Position numbers and translations under genes: made by a program. From Lysobacter lycopersici (GTDB taxonomy: Bacteria > Pseudomonadota > Gammaproteobacteria > Xanthomonadales > Xanthomonadaceae): a DNA stretch of 64,000 nucleotides. The notes under the pieces were generated by a model. It was given only the letters and a program-made list of their open reading frames with translations, searched no databases and was not told the DNA's origin. This document shows positions 49,301 to 57,681 of this stretch, piece by piece. Location of the stretch: contig NZ_CP041742.1 of the NCBI RefSeq assembly GCF_007556775.1, positions 1,502,001-1,566,000 on the forward strand, in the 5' to 3' direction. The first letter of the stretch is position 1, and each line of letters starts with the position of its first letter.

Positions 49301-49529
49301 AGTCGAGGTTGTCGATGCCGGTGAGCTGCTGCTCGATGATCTGCGTCACCGCGCGTTCGGTGGTCTCGGCGCTGGCGCCGGGATAATTCGCGTTCACCCC
49401 GACCTGGGTCGGCGCGATGTTGGGATAGGACTCGATGCCGAGGCTGCGAATCGCAAGGCCGCCGGCGATCGCGATCAGGATCGCGATCACCCAGGCGAAG
49501 ACCGGGTGTTCGATGAAGTAACGGGACAT
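46386..49529 (-). CDS. RND multidrug efflux permease, HAE-1 (AcrB/MexB/SmeE-like)
   Basis: A 1047-residue inner-membrane proton/drug antiporter. Twelve membrane helices and two large periplasmic loops follow the HAE-1 plan, starting SRYFIEHPVFAWVIAILIAI. The proton-relay aspartates are in the fourth helix (LAIGIVVDDAIVVIENVERI). Other landmarks are GVNANYPGASAETTERAV, FKPGTDPDIAQMQVQNKV, SFLPEEDQGYALAIVQLPPG and VGLAAKNAILIVEFA-type late helices (IGLAAKNAILIVEF). Substrates cannot be read from sequence. The membrane-fusion partner lies 3 bases upstream in the same operon; no outer-membrane factor gene is adjacent. Confidence 0.94.
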   Translation of the reverse strand: MSRYFIEHPVFAWVIAILIAIAGGLAIRSLGIESYPNIAPTQVGVNANYPGASAETTERAVTQIIEQQLTGIDNLDYFSSSSGSNGGSSINITFKPGTDPDIAQMQVQNKVSQATPRLPTDVVQQGVTVAKANSGFLLVVALKSSNPAIGKDELSDLLASRVLDQIARVPGVGSTQLFGGEYAMNIWLNPDKLRAYGLSASQVLAAVRGQNVQFSAGQVGSEPSPDTQMFTATVSAEGRFSTPQEFEGILLRTDANGAAVRLKDVARVELGGSAHSFDLKWSGQPAAGFAVQLAPGANALAVAAAVKERMNELAPSFPEGVQWFSPYDSSDFVRLSVEEVVKTLAEAVVLVFLVMLLFLQNIRATLIPTLVIPVALLGTFLGMYLIGFTINQLSLFGMVLAIGIVVDDAIVVIENVERIMTEEGLSPKEATRKAMHQISGAVIAITIVLAAVFVPSALQAGSAGAVYKQFALTIAMAMVFSAFLALGFTPALCANLLKPTAHHDSRNPIFRAFNRLYDRLGKTYVGHITGAVRHAPRWMAVFAALALLCGFLFWKMPGSFLPEEDQGYALAIVQLPPGATLRRTDAVFEQVRAAIEKQDGYEGMMQVAGFSFVGQGENVGMAFIKLKPWSERKTTASEFIQKANMALFGIRDAQIFVINLPTVNGLGQFGGFDMYLQDRSGAGRDALAGAMGTLLGKAAQDKSLMGVRPNSLAPSPQLKLDVDRVQAQSMGLSVGDIYSAIQLMLAPVYVNDFVQGGRVKRVTMQADAAYRTGPESLDHFYTPAQTTDADGVPTMIPLSNVVHSQWTVAEPTLTRYNGFAAVEIVGQQAAGYSSGQAMNAMQKIVDTDLPPGFGYDWAGQSHQELLSAGQTTLLMVLSIVVVFLCLAALYESWSVPVSVLLVVPIGILGAVLLSMLRGLPNDIYFKIGLITVIGLAAKNAILIVEFAIQERNAGKPLGQAVVEAAKLRLRPILMTSLAFIMGVTPLAISSGAGANARHAIGTGVIGGMLAATFLGLLFIPVFYTTVRKLLGDKLDAPPAGEHRESTL

Positions 49530-49532
49530 GGC

Positions 49533-50702
49533 TCAGCCCTGCTTCGGCGCGGTCGCGGGGGCGGCTTGCGCGGCATCGGGTTTCGCCGCTTCGACCGGCT
49601 TGGCCGTGACCGGCTGGCCCGGCTGCATCACCCGCTGCACGCCGGACACGATCACGCGGTCGCCGGGGGAAACGCCGCTGCTCACGATCCAGTCGCTGCC
49701 GTCGAGCTGGGTCGCGTCGATGTTCTTGCGCTGCGCCTTGCCGGCCTGGTCCACCACGAACACGTAGGCGCCCTGTGCATCGCGCTGCACCGCGGTCTGC
49801 GGGATGCGATAGGCCTCGCGCTGTTCGCTGAGCGTGGCGCGCAACTTGACGAAGGTGCCCGGCAGCAACTGGTGCTCGGGATTGGGCAGGCGCGCGCGCA
49901 ACGCCACCGCGCCGGTGGACGGATCGACCACGTCGGCGGTGAAGTCGAGCGTGCCCGGGTGCGAATACACGCTGCCGTCGGGCAGGGTCACCTGCACTTC
50001 GCGGCTGCCGCTGCCGTCGCTGGCGCGGCGCGCGGCCGCCAGTTCGTCGGCGCTGGCCGAGAAATCGACGTACAGCGGATCGATCTGGTCGACGGTGGTG
50101 AGCAAGGTCGCGTCGCCCTGCCCGACCAGCGCGCCCTCGGTCACCTGCTGGCGCCCGGCGCGGCCGTCGATGGGCGAACGCACCGTGGCGTAACCGAGGT
50201 TGATTTCGGCCGCATCGACCGCGGCACGGCCGGCCTGCAACGCGGCGGCGGCGCTGCGCTCGGCGGCGATGGCGTTGTCGTAATCCGATTGCGAAATGAA
50301 CTTCTGCCCGATCAACTTGCGCGCGCGATCGGCCGCGGATTTGGCATTGGCGTAGTTGGCCTGGGCCGTGGCTTGCGAGGCCTTGGCCTGTCCGAGCGCG
50401 GCCTGCAGCGGCGCGGGATCGATCAGGAACAGCACCTCGCCCTTGCGCACGTCGCTGCCTTCCTCGTAGACGCGACGCTGGAGCACGCCCGGCACGCGGG
50501 CGCGGACATCGGCGCTGCGGAAGGCGGACAGGCGCCCGACCAGGTCGCGCTGCAGCGGGATGGTGGCCGGCTGCAGGGTCTGGACCCCGACTTCCGGCGG
50601 CGGCATCTGTCCGCCCTGGCCGTCGGCCCCTTGCTTCGAACACCCCGCGACCACCATCAGGGACAGCGCCAAAACGGACAGAAGCGGGGACGGACGACGC
50701 AT
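49533..50702 (-). CDS. RND efflux membrane-fusion lipoprotein (AcrA/MexA-like)
   Basis: A 389-residue periplasmic adaptor for the downstream RND permease. A lipoprotein signal ends in LMVVAGC, predicting lipidation at that Cys. The fold is standard: half-barrel and lipoyl parts (VRARVPGVLQRRVYEEGSDV, VRSPIDGRAGRQQVTEGALV), alpha-hairpin (about 100-165, rich in Ala), beta-barrel (LPNPEHQLLPGTFVKL) and membrane-proximal domain (RIPQTAVQRDAQGAYVFVV). A Pro/Ala-rich tail ends the protein. The gene is the first of the efflux pair. No divergently encoded TetR regulator is present. Confidence 0.92.
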   Translation of the reverse strand: MRRPSPLLSVLALSLMVVAGCSKQGADGQGGQMPPPEVGVQTLQPATIPLQRDLVGRLSAFRSADVRARVPGVLQRRVYEEGSDVRKGEVLFLIDPAPLQAALGQAKASQATAQANYANAKSAADRARKLIGQKFISQSDYDNAIAAERSAAAALQAGRAAVDAAEINLGYATVRSPIDGRAGRQQVTEGALVGQGDATLLTTVDQIDPLYVDFSASADELAAARRASDGSGSREVQVTLPDGSVYSHPGTLDFTADVVDPSTGAVALRARLPNPEHQLLPGTFVKLRATLSEQREAYRIPQTAVQRDAQGAYVFVVDQAGKAQRKNIDATQLDGSDWIVSSGVSPGDRVIVSGVQRVMQPGQPVTAKPVEAAKPDAAQAAPATAPKQG

Positions 50703-50784
50703 GCGTAGCCTCGGGGGGATGGATTCCTGTACCAGAGAGTATAGCTTGTCCTCGGACCGCAACCCCTGCCGGAAGTCGGGTGGA

Positions 50785-51453
50785 TCAGGCCGGGACCTGG
50801 AGCGAACGCGAGGACGTGGCGGCATCGGCCGCGGGATCGAACGGCAGCCGACCCCAGCATGGCGCCTGCAGGCGCGTGGCGAGCATGGCGATGTTGTCTT
50901 CGACCGCGTCCATATCGGGGTCGATCGCGTTGGCGATCCATCCGACCAGGCGGCAACCATCGGCGGCGATGGCGCGCGCGCTGAGCAGCGCGTGGTTGAG
51001 GCAGCCCAGGCGCAGGCCGACGACAAGCACCACCGGCAGGCCGAGCGCGCGCACCAGGTCCGCCTGCATCAGTTCCGCGGACAAAGGCGCGGCCCAACCG
51101 CCCACGCCTTCGACGACGACCACATCGGCGGACGCGGCGAGTCGCGCATGTGCATCGAGGATCGACTGCAATTCGACTTCGACGCCGGCGTCGCGCGCGG
51201 CGAGTTCCGGCGCCAGCGGCAAGGGCAGCGCGAACGGATTGCAATCCGCGTAGATCGGGCGCGGATCGCTGGCTTCGATCAGCGCGAGCGCATCTTCGTT
51301 CTTCCATGCGCCATCGATGCGTTCGCAGCCACTGGCCACGGGTTTCATCCCGACCGCACGCATGCCGCGCGCACGCAAGGAATGCAGCAACGCCGCGCTG
51401 GAATGCGTCTTGCCGATGCCGGTATCGGTGCCGCTGACGTAGAAGCCGTGCAT
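50785..51453 (-). CDS. bioD: Dethiobiotin synthetase
   Basis: BioD closes the ureido ring of dethiobiotin from DAPA, CO2 and ATP. The 222-residue product starts MHGFYVSGTDTGIGKTHSSA with a deviant Walker A (GTDTGIGKT). It also has MKPVASGCE with the substrate lysine, VVVVEGVGGWAAPLSAE and LPVVLVVGLRLGCLNHALLS. All are diagnostic. No other biotin genes are adjacent; the enzyme would supply the biotin used by AccB. The ATG at 51453 marks the family start, and an upstream extension overlaps the divergent neighbour. Confidence 0.95.
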   Translation of the reverse strand: MHGFYVSGTDTGIGKTHSSAALLHSLRARGMRAVGMKPVASGCERIDGAWKNEDALALIEASDPRPIYADCNPFALPLPLAPELAARDAGVEVELQSILDAHARLAASADVVVVEGVGGWAAPLSAELMQADLVRALGLPVVLVVGLRLGCLNHALLSARAIAADGCRLVGWIANAIDPDMDAVEDNIAMLATRLQAPCWGRLPFDPAADAATSSRSLQVPA

Positions 51454-51487
51454 GCGCGGACTGTAGCAAGCCGCGTACACTGCGCGC

Positions 51488-51976
51488 ATGAGCTTTTCCG
51501 CCATCGAACTGACCGGGAGCAAGCCGGAGCAATACGCGCAGCTGCTGGAGCAGGCGCGCGCGCTGCTGCATGGCGAACGCGACCGCATCGCCAACGCCGC
51601 CAATCTTTCCGCGCTGGTCTACCACGCGTTGCCCGACCTCAACTGGGTCGGCTTCTATTTCTTCGATGGAACCGAACTCGTCGTCGGGCCGTTCCAGGGG
51701 CTGCCGGCCTGCGTGCGCATTCCGCTCGACAAGGGCGTCTGCGGCGCGGCCGCGCGCAGCCGGCGAACCCAGCGGGTCGAGGACGTGAACGCCTTCCCGG
51801 GGCACATCGCCTGCGATTCGGCCAGCAACTCCGAGCTGGTGGTCCCGCTGGCCTCGGCCGACGGCGGCCTGCTCGGGGTGTTCGACCTCGACAGCCCCAG
51901 GCTCGCGCGCTTCGACGCCGACGACCAGGCTGGCCTCGAGGCCATCGCGAATGCGTTTCTACAGGCATCGGCCTGA
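51488..51976 (+). CDS. msrC: Free methionine-(R)-sulfoxide reductase, GAF type
   Basis: A 162-residue single GAF-domain protein that reduces free L-methionine-(R)-sulfoxide. Family landmarks are LPDLNWVGFYFFDGTELVVG, the cysteine-bearing GPFQGLPACVRIPLDKGVCG and the catalytic-Cys segment GHIACDSASNSELVVPL. The three conserved cysteines used in the redox cycle are all present. It is divergent from bioD and is followed 16 bases later by a small TfoX-like gene. The symbol is by analogy with the E. coli enzyme (MsrC/YebR). Confidence 0.9.
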   Translation: MSFSAIELTGSKPEQYAQLLEQARALLHGERDRIANAANLSALVYHALPDLNWVGFYFFDGTELVVGPFQGLPACVRIPLDKGVCGAAARSRRTQRVEDVNAFPGHIACDSASNSELVVPLASADGGLLGVFDLDSPRLARFDADDQAGLEAIANAFLQASA

Positions 51977-51992
51977 AATCCCCCGAGTCGCG

Positions 51993-52376
51993 ATGCCCGC
52001 CGCCACGCCCAAGCTCCGCAACATCGGCCCCAAGTCCGCGGCATGGCTGCGGCAAGTGGGCCTGCGCACCGAAGCCGACCTGGTCGCGGTCGGCCCGGTC
52101 GAGGCTTTCATGCGCGTGCGCCGCGCCGGCTTCAAGCCAACCATGAACCTGCTGTACGCGCTGGAAGGCGCGCTGTGCGACTGCCACTGGCAGGACGTGC
52201 CGGAACCGCGCCGGCTGCAACTCGCGCAGCAAGCGGAAGCGGCGATCGCGTTGCTGCCCCCGCCGCGACACCGCCCGGCCGCGGCGCCGGTGACGACGAC
52301 CACGCCCATGCACGACGAGCCCGCGTTCGATCTCGCCGGCGTCGACGACGAACCGCAAGGCGAGCGCGACGACTGA
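51993..52376 (+). CDS. Stand-alone TfoX/Sxy C-terminal domain protein
   Basis: A 127-residue protein. Its first 70 residues match the C-terminal domain of TfoX/Sxy: KLRNIGPKSAAWLRQVGLRT, VGPVEAFMRVRRAGFKPT and MNLLYALEGALCDCHWQDVP. TfoX regulates competence with CRP, but this protein lacks the N-terminal TfoX domain, so a role in competence is not shown. The C-terminal tail is long and of low complexity (PPPRHRPAAAPVTTTTP). The ATG at 51993 is 16 bases after the fRMsr gene. Confidence 0.8.
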   Translation: MPAATPKLRNIGPKSAAWLRQVGLRTEADLVAVGPVEAFMRVRRAGFKPTMNLLYALEGALCDCHWQDVPEPRRLQLAQQAEAAIALLPPPRHRPAAAPVTTTTPMHDEPAFDLAGVDDEPQGERDD

Positions 52377-52399
52377 CGCGTTCGCGTACACTGTGCGCG

Positions 52400-52612
52400 C
52401 TTCGCGGTGACCCCAAGGCATTCGCCAACGGGTTGAAACGGGAAGCCGGTGACGCCGCGCCAACGCGCGCGGCCATTCCGGCACTGCCCCCGCAACGGTA
52501 AGCGAGACAGGCCGAGGCATCCGCCACTGTGCATTGCACGGGAAGGCGCCACGGCCGGGACCACGCATCACGCGCGGTTCGCTCGCGAGTCCGGAGACCG
52601 GCCACGGAGCGT
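52400..52612 (+). ncRNA. Cobalamin riboswitch
   Basis: An adenosylcobalamin-type leader upstream of btuB. Recognisable conserved segments, in order: GGGAAGCCGGTG (near 52439), CACTGCCCCCGCAACGGTAAG (the B12-box region, 52482-52502), a CCACTGTGCATTGCACGGGAAGG-like arm and CGAGTCCGGAGACCGG (near 52586-52601). It likely turns down expression of the receptor when cobalamin is plentiful. End points are approximate. Confidence 0.88.
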
Positions 52613-52733
52613 ACTGGTTGCGATGCGGCGGGCATCGCGGCGGCGCTCGTTTCCGAACGGCACTGCACGCCTTTCCGCACGCGACTCCCGACAAACCCAC
52701 TGCGCGCGGGCGTGCGCGCCGGAGTCCGTCCCC

Positions 52734-54581
52734 ATGCACCTGCGTTCCCTTTCGTTCGCCATCGCGCTGGCGTTGCCCGCGGTCGCGTCCGCACAAACCG
52801 CTTCCGATCTCGACCAAGTCGTGGTCACCGCCACGCGCACCGAATCCTCCGTCGCCGACAGCCTGTTCCCAGTGCAAGTGATCGAACGCGACGACATCGA
52901 GCGCAGCCAGGCGCGTTCGCTGCCCGACCTGCTGCGCGGCCGCGCCGGCATCGATTTCGGCAACCAGGGCGGCCTCGGCAAGCTCAGCACGCTGTTCCTG
53001 CGCGGCACCGAATCCGACCAGGTGCTGGTGCTGGTCGACGGCGTGCGCATCGGTTCGGCGACCGCGGGGCTGGTGTCGTTCCAGGACATCCCGGTCGACC
53101 AGATCGATCGCATCGAAATCGTGCGCGGCCCGCGTTCGAGCCTGTACGGCTCGGAAGCCGTTGGCGGCGTGATCCAGGTCTTCACCCGCCACGACCAAGG
53201 CGCATTCACCCCGCGATTCCGCGTCGGCATCGGCAGCAACAAGCTGCGCGAAGCCAGCGCCGGCATCGGTGGCGGCAACGAGCATGGCTGGTACGGCGCG
53301 GATTTCGCCTGGCAGCGAACCGATGGCATCAATGCATGCAATGGCTCGGCGACGCTGTTCGCCGGCTGTTTCGTCGACGAGCCCGACCGCGACGGCTATC
53401 GCAACGCGTCGCTCAACCTGCGCGGCGGCGTCGATCTCGGCGAAACGGTGAAACTCGAGGCGCACGCCTTGCGCGCAGAAGCGTTCAACGAATACGACGG
53501 CAGCATTTACGGCGGAAACGAGGCCGACAACGTGCAGCAGGCGATGTCGGCGAAATTGGAGTGGACGCCTTCGCAACGCGTCGCGGTGAGCGTCCAGGCC
53601 GGGCGCAGCGACGACGATTCCGACAACAGCTTCAACGACCACGCCGGAACCACGATCCACGTTGGCAACTTCGATACGCACCGCACCACCGCTTCGCTGC
53701 AGGGCGATTTCGGCCTCGCCGAAGGGCAATCGCTCAGCGCCGGCGCGGACTGGCAGCGCGACCGCATCGACAGCAACACCGACTTCGACATCACCGCCCG
53801 CGACAACACCGGCGTGTACGTCGAATACCTCGGCAAGTTCGGCGCGCAGCAATTGCAGGCCAGCGTCCGCAACGACGACAACGAACAATTCGGCAGCCAC
53901 GCCACCGGCAGCCTCGGTTGGGGCATGGCATTCGGCGATGGGTTCAAATTGATGGCCAGCTACGGCACCGCGTTCAAGGCGCCGACCTTCAACGACCTGT
54001 ACTACCCGTTCTTCGGCAACCCCGACCTGAAACCGGAAACCTCGCGCAGCGCGAACATCGGCATTTCGCAACATGCGCAACGCTGGAGCTGGACGCTGGA
54101 TGCCTACGAAACCCGCATCGACGACCTGATTTCCTACGACTCCTCGATCTTCCTGCCGAACAACATCGACAAGGCGCGCATCCGCGGCGTGGAGTTCACC
54201 GTCGATACCACGCTCGCCGGCTGGGATATCGGCGTGCAGTTGAGCCATACCGACCCGCGCAGCGAAAGCGGCTCCACCGACGGCAACCTCCTTGCGCGCC
54301 GCGCACGCAACACCGGCCGCATCGACCTCGACCGCGCGTTCGGCGCGTTCCGTTTTGGTGCGACGCTCAATGGTTCCGGCCCGCGCTACGACGATGCGGC
54401 GAACAGCGTGCGCCTCGGCGGTTTCGCCACCACCGACCTGCGTTTCGAATACGCATTCGACAACGACTGGACGCTGCAGGTGCGCGCGACCAACGTCTTC
54501 GACCGCCATTACGAAACCGTGGCCTGGTACAACCAGCCCGGCCGCGAATTCGGCCTGAGCCTGCGCTACGCGCCGAACTAG
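52734..54581 (+). CDS. btuB: TonB-dependent vitamin B12 receptor BtuB
   Basis: A 615-residue outer-membrane receptor for cobalamin. A signal peptide (MHLRSLSFAIALALPAVASA) is followed by a TonB box (LDQVVVTATRTES) and a plug domain (SLPDLLRGRAGIDFGNQGG, VDGVRIGSATAG, IEIVRGPRSSLYGSEAVGGV). The 22-strand barrel ends with the aromatic-rich repeats FKAPTFNDLYYPFFGNPDLK and ETSRSANIG. The gene is preceded by the cobalamin riboswitch, which identifies the ligand better than the barrel does. The last residues (LSLRYAPN) lack the typical C-terminal Phe. The ATG at 52734 starts the signal peptide. A terminator follows. Confidence 0.9.
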   Translation: MHLRSLSFAIALALPAVASAQTASDLDQVVVTATRTESSVADSLFPVQVIERDDIERSQARSLPDLLRGRAGIDFGNQGGLGKLSTLFLRGTESDQVLVLVDGVRIGSATAGLVSFQDIPVDQIDRIEIVRGPRSSLYGSEAVGGVIQVFTRHDQGAFTPRFRVGIGSNKLREASAGIGGGNEHGWYGADFAWQRTDGINACNGSATLFAGCFVDEPDRDGYRNASLNLRGGVDLGETVKLEAHALRAEAFNEYDGSIYGGNEADNVQQAMSAKLEWTPSQRVAVSVQAGRSDDDSDNSFNDHAGTTIHVGNFDTHRTTASLQGDFGLAEGQSLSAGADWQRDRIDSNTDFDITARDNTGVYVEYLGKFGAQQLQASVRNDDNEQFGSHATGSLGWGMAFGDGFKLMASYGTAFKAPTFNDLYYPFFGNPDLKPETSRSANIGISQHAQRWSWTLDAYETRIDDLISYDSSIFLPNNIDKARIRGVEFTVDTTLAGWDIGVQLSHTDPRSESGSTDGNLLARRARNTGRIDLDRAFGAFRFGATLNGSGPRYDDAANSVRLGGFATTDLRFEYAFDNDWTLQVRATNVFDRHYETVAWYNQPGREFGLSLRYAPN

Positions 54582-54602
54582 GCGAAGCGTAATCGCGATG
54601 CA

Positions 54603-54626
54603 AAAAGCCCGGGAACCCGGGCTTTT
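54603..54626 (+). terminator. Terminator after btuB
   Basis: AAAAGCCCGGG (54603-54613), loop AA and CCCGGGCTTTT (54616-54626): perfect 11-bp stem. It also marks the boundary to the A+T-rich block that follows. Confidence 0.92.
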
Positions 54627-54675
54627 CATGTATTACAGTCATGATGCTCGCTATCGACAGATAAGCTCCGAATGC

Positions 54676-56001
54676 TCACCCGATCCAAGTGCGCTGACTC
54701 GTATTTTCTAGTGCAAGTAGTGGAAGCATCGCGGCATATCCAAGCACCGGAGGAACAGCGTCTCCGATCCACTTTGAGATCGCGGCTCTCGCAGGATCAT
54801 GGCCATTTACGACAAAGCGGAAGCTATCTGGGAATGCTTGGATTCTTGCAGCCTCATGGGGAGTGATAACACGTGGCTGGAGAGGATGAATATATCGGCC
54901 GCGCCCGGGCGTCAAGAAGCCGGTTGTGATGGTTTGGGCAGGTTTCTCCCAAAACATCCGCCCATACACGGAGGGATATGAATGGCCATCCTTGTGGCAA
55001 TCCGGCCGCTCATGATTTGGAAGCTCGTGCTTGTCATTCGCGAAAAGCCAACTTATCCGCGAGCGATTCTCCTCGGAAAGCGCCGGCACCGTATCCATAA
55101 CACTCGTACTAGAATCCGCTGCCTTCTCGCGCATCAAGTCACCGATTGCCCACCCAAGATTCAACGCGTCCCTCTTCAACCCTGCGGATACAGCATTGAG
55201 CGTCAGTGAATGCTTGCGTGGGGCTACCTTTGCAGCGATTAGGAAATAGCGTTTGCGCGTCTGGGCCCAGCCCATGTCATTGGCAGCAAGCACGCCACTG
55301 TCGATGAACTTGTAGCCACACGCCTTTAGTAGCGCCTTGGCCGAAACGACGACACCGCTCTTATCATTTACGACGTCCGGCACGTTCTCGATTACGACCA
55401 TGCGCGCCTTGAGCCCGATCGCAAGCGCGACCGCAGTCAGGTAGAGAAGGTTGCGAGGGTCCTCTCGCCGGGTTCTGTTGTTGAGATTCGAGTGTCCCTG
55501 ACAGGGTGGCCCAGCCAAGAAAAGGTCGATTTTCCCGACTTCGCCAACAAGCGCCTCATCGATTATTTCTGGCTCGTAGGCAAAGCGAGCATCGCTCGCG
55601 ATCCCACTGACATGAAAGTCCACCAGGCTGGACGCGCTGGTGTGAAGTATGTGCTTCGTTCCAAAGTTGGCGCGGTGAACTTGCAACCCACCTTCGTCGA
55701 CATCTATGGCCGCAACAGCTTCGAATTTCCGACCCGCCGCCAAGATAGCTTGAGCCGCGCCCAGCGTCAGCCCTCCGCAGCCGCAGAACGCGTCGACGGT
55801 TCGTATCGGCGGCAGGTCCGACGACCCCTCTGATCTGATTTGAGCGCCTCTAAGAAAGCTCTGCCACCATGCAGCGTGACCGCCTGCGCCATCGTCGGCA
55901 AGATTGTCAATTTCGGATCGCCATACATCATCACCCAGCCTTAGATCGCGCGTGACGCGACCATTCTTAATGGCGTAACTTTCTAGCTCGGTGTTACTCA
56001 T
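54676..56001 (-). CDS. C5-cytosine DNA methyltransferase
   Basis: A 441-residue DNA methyltransferase. C5-MTase motifs appear in order: I TVDAFCGCGGLTLG (about 68-81), IV AGPPCQGHSN with catalytic C167, VI VVIENV (about 202-207), VIII QTRKRYFLIA, then IX-X late (VITPHEAARIQAFPDSFRF and a final AAISKWIGDAVPP). The N-terminal 65 residues precede motif I and are unusual. The recognition sequence cannot be read. The gene is last in a five-gene minus-strand operon; no restriction enzyme is recognisable next to it. Codon use and A+T content differ from flanking btuB and glmS. Confidence 0.92.
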   Translation of the reverse strand: MSNTELESYAIKNGRVTRDLRLGDDVWRSEIDNLADDGAGGHAAWWQSFLRGAQIRSEGSSDLPPIRTVDAFCGCGGLTLGAAQAILAAGRKFEAVAAIDVDEGGLQVHRANFGTKHILHTSASSLVDFHVSGIASDARFAYEPEIIDEALVGEVGKIDLFLAGPPCQGHSNLNNRTRREDPRNLLYLTAVALAIGLKARMVVIENVPDVVNDKSGVVVSAKALLKACGYKFIDSGVLAANDMGWAQTRKRYFLIAAKVAPRKHSLTLNAVSAGLKRDALNLGWAIGDLMREKAADSSTSVMDTVPALSEENRSRISWLFANDKHELPNHERPDCHKDGHSYPSVYGRMFWEKPAQTITTGFLTPGRGRYIHPLQPRVITPHEAARIQAFPDSFRFVVNGHDPARAAISKWIGDAVPPVLGYAAMLPLLALENTSQRTWIG

Positions 56002-56010
56002 GCGCTCATG

Positions 56011-56742
56011 TCATGCCGCTTCCGGGACTCTGTCGATTTCTTCGTCAATGACCTTTCGACACTCAACTTCATCAAGAATCTCCATGAATAAATTTGTTCT
56101 CAAACGCCGGAGTCGCTTGACCAGCTCCCGAATCTGATCGACCTTCAAGAAGGGCTGGGTAGCATCAGCCTTATCGGGGTACTGAAACCGTATTAGGGCA
56201 CGTGCGAAGTTTCTTGCATTCGCGTAGCCCTGTCGGAAAAGGTGACTCCGATAAAAGTCGATTTGGCCGTGATCGCATAGATGATATCGATCGGTGGCCT
56301 CTTCGTCGAGCACGAGTTCGGCGCGAAGCCAGAGTCGGTATAGAAGATTCTCGGACCTGGCACCTACGCCGTAGTTTGCAGCGCCTGTTCCACCCTTTGG
56401 ATTGCCATATCTCCACTCCACGATGTCAGAAAAGTGGACAGCAGCCAGCCAGAGCCAAAAGTCGGGGTCGGCGAGGATATCCACTCCCACGGCGACCCGG
56501 GAATGGATCGTACGGGCGGCAAGGGCTTCGAACGCGTTCGCGCTCTTCGCACTCTTGAGGCCCTCTGGAAACCGGGACTTGATGCTGGCCAATTCCGCTA
56601 CCAGTTCGTTCACGAATTTCTGGCAAATCTCGGGACCTTCCCCACGCGTTTTCACCAGGCGATCCAGTTCGACTGGCGTTCCGGCCCGCTTGTTGATGAA
56701 GAAGATCGAAGCATCCGTGGTTGTAAGGATGGGATAGCGCAT
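56011..56742 (-). CDS. DUF6339-like protein
   Basis: A 243-residue protein without signal or membrane segments. The central part reads DFWLWLAAVHFSDIVEWRYG and ENLLYRLWLRAELVLDEEA, followed by HGQIDFYRSHLFRQGYANAR and NFARALIRFQYPD, which resembles DUF6339 as I remember it. A C-terminal helical region LKVDQIRELVKRLRRLRTN closes it. Function is unknown and no nuclease or ATPase signature is visible. It starts 3 bases after the preceding gene and ends 9 bases before the methyltransferase start, so it is certainly in the same operon. Confidence 0.65.
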   Translation of the reverse strand: MRYPILTTTDASIFFINKRAGTPVELDRLVKTRGEGPEICQKFVNELVAELASIKSRFPEGLKSAKSANAFEALAARTIHSRVAVGVDILADPDFWLWLAAVHFSDIVEWRYGNPKGGTGAANYGVGARSENLLYRLWLRAELVLDEEATDRYHLCDHGQIDFYRSHLFRQGYANARNFARALIRFQYPDKADATQPFLKVDQIRELVKRLRRLRTNLFMEILDEVECRKVIDEEIDRVPEAA

Positions 56743-56745
56743 CTG

Positions 56746-57681
56746 TTAAGCCTCCACGACCTTTCGTACCGACTCCTGGTCCGAGTGCAAAAGTGCGCGG
56801 ATTCGGGGCATTCCAGGCTCTCCGGCCCAGTTAGTGAGATCGGTCATCGTCAACTGCGGTTCGATTCGCTTGAGGCGCTTGAAAAATGCGTCCAGCGGAC
56901 TCCGTGGTTCTGGCGCTGCTGCGTCCTTCCATTCGGTCAAGCTGGCTGCGAGGAGCTGGCATGGAATTTCAGCCGCCAAGAAGGCCATGATTGGCCTGCT
57001 CATTGCGGGAAGGTTCTCCACCGCGAGCTTCTTGTGGACATCTTCGTGAATGCGAACTTTCGCGATCGGACGAGACTTGTCCACAGGCTCATTGAATCCC
57101 GTGTAGTAGTCCACGTGATAAAGCGTCTTGGGCGGAAAGCCCATTGCCTTCCACCCTTCGTCTCCCATCGGTTCTACGTCAAAGTCCTCCGTCGGCTTAG
57201 GAGGTCGAAGTTCAAACGACTTCTTCGAAAGCCAATGGCCCTGCATGAAGGGTTTGCCCGCCTCCTTCTTCAAATCAGTCGCCAGACACAACACCACTTC
57301 AATTGTCATGTTCGACCCGCCACCGAGGCGCTCAAGCACTTCGCTACCGATTGCGACGTCACCAGGCACATCGTCCTTCAAGAGCATTCGATGCACGAGT
57401 TCTGTACGCTTGAGAAACGGATTTACGGCCGTAACCGCCACAACTAGCTTGGACCGGGCGATACCCGCCGATGCGAGCGTCGCCTCGGTTATTCCGGGCC
57501 GCACGACGATGGCTAGGCGAGTCGCATCCTGTGACTCAATCGTGAACGACGCTACGTCGGTGAACGGCTGGTCTTCGTAAAGTCGAATCTGGGCCGATTT
57601 GAGCGATTCCTCAAGCGTCGCAACCTCGAAGAACGGCCGAACGTCTTTGGTGGCGGTCTTGTGGTACTTGGGCGTGCTCAT
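56746..57681 (-). CDS. Unknown 311-residue protein of the methyltransferase operon
   Basis: I do not recognise this protein. The product is 311 residues, soluble, without cysteines or clear catalytic clusters in an obvious motif. Features seen: an N-terminal KYHKTATKDVRPFFEVATLE, a beta-rich middle (DATRLAIVVRPGITEATLA; SKLVVAVTAVNPFLKRTELV; NMTIEVVLCLATDLKKEAG), a segment FPPKTLYHVDYYTGFNEPVD and a helical end including PLDAFFKRLKRIEPQLTMTD. It may be the partner that couples the GHKL ATPase to another component. Its ATG overlaps the ATPase stop by four bases (ATGA), indicating a fixed stoichiometry. Confidence 0.65.
   Translation of the reverse strand: MSTPKYHKTATKDVRPFFEVATLEESLKSAQIRLYEDQPFTDVASFTIESQDATRLAIVVRPGITEATLASAGIARSKLVVAVTAVNPFLKRTELVHRMLLKDDVPGDVAIGSEVLERLGGGSNMTIEVVLCLATDLKKEAGKPFMQGHWLSKKSFELRPPKPTEDFDVEPMGDEGWKAMGFPPKTLYHVDYYTGFNEPVDKSRPIAKVRIHEDVHKKLAVENLPAMSRPIMAFLAAEIPCQLLAASLTEWKDAAAPEPRSPLDAFFKRLKRIEPQLTMTDLTNWAGEPGMPRIRALLHSDQESVRKVVEA

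Noticed and set aside
46341..50708. 1455-residue plus-strand frame opposite the RND pump genes
   Set aside because: It lies antisense to two certain efflux genes and shows the Arg/His-rich composition typical of antisense frames in high-GC DNA.
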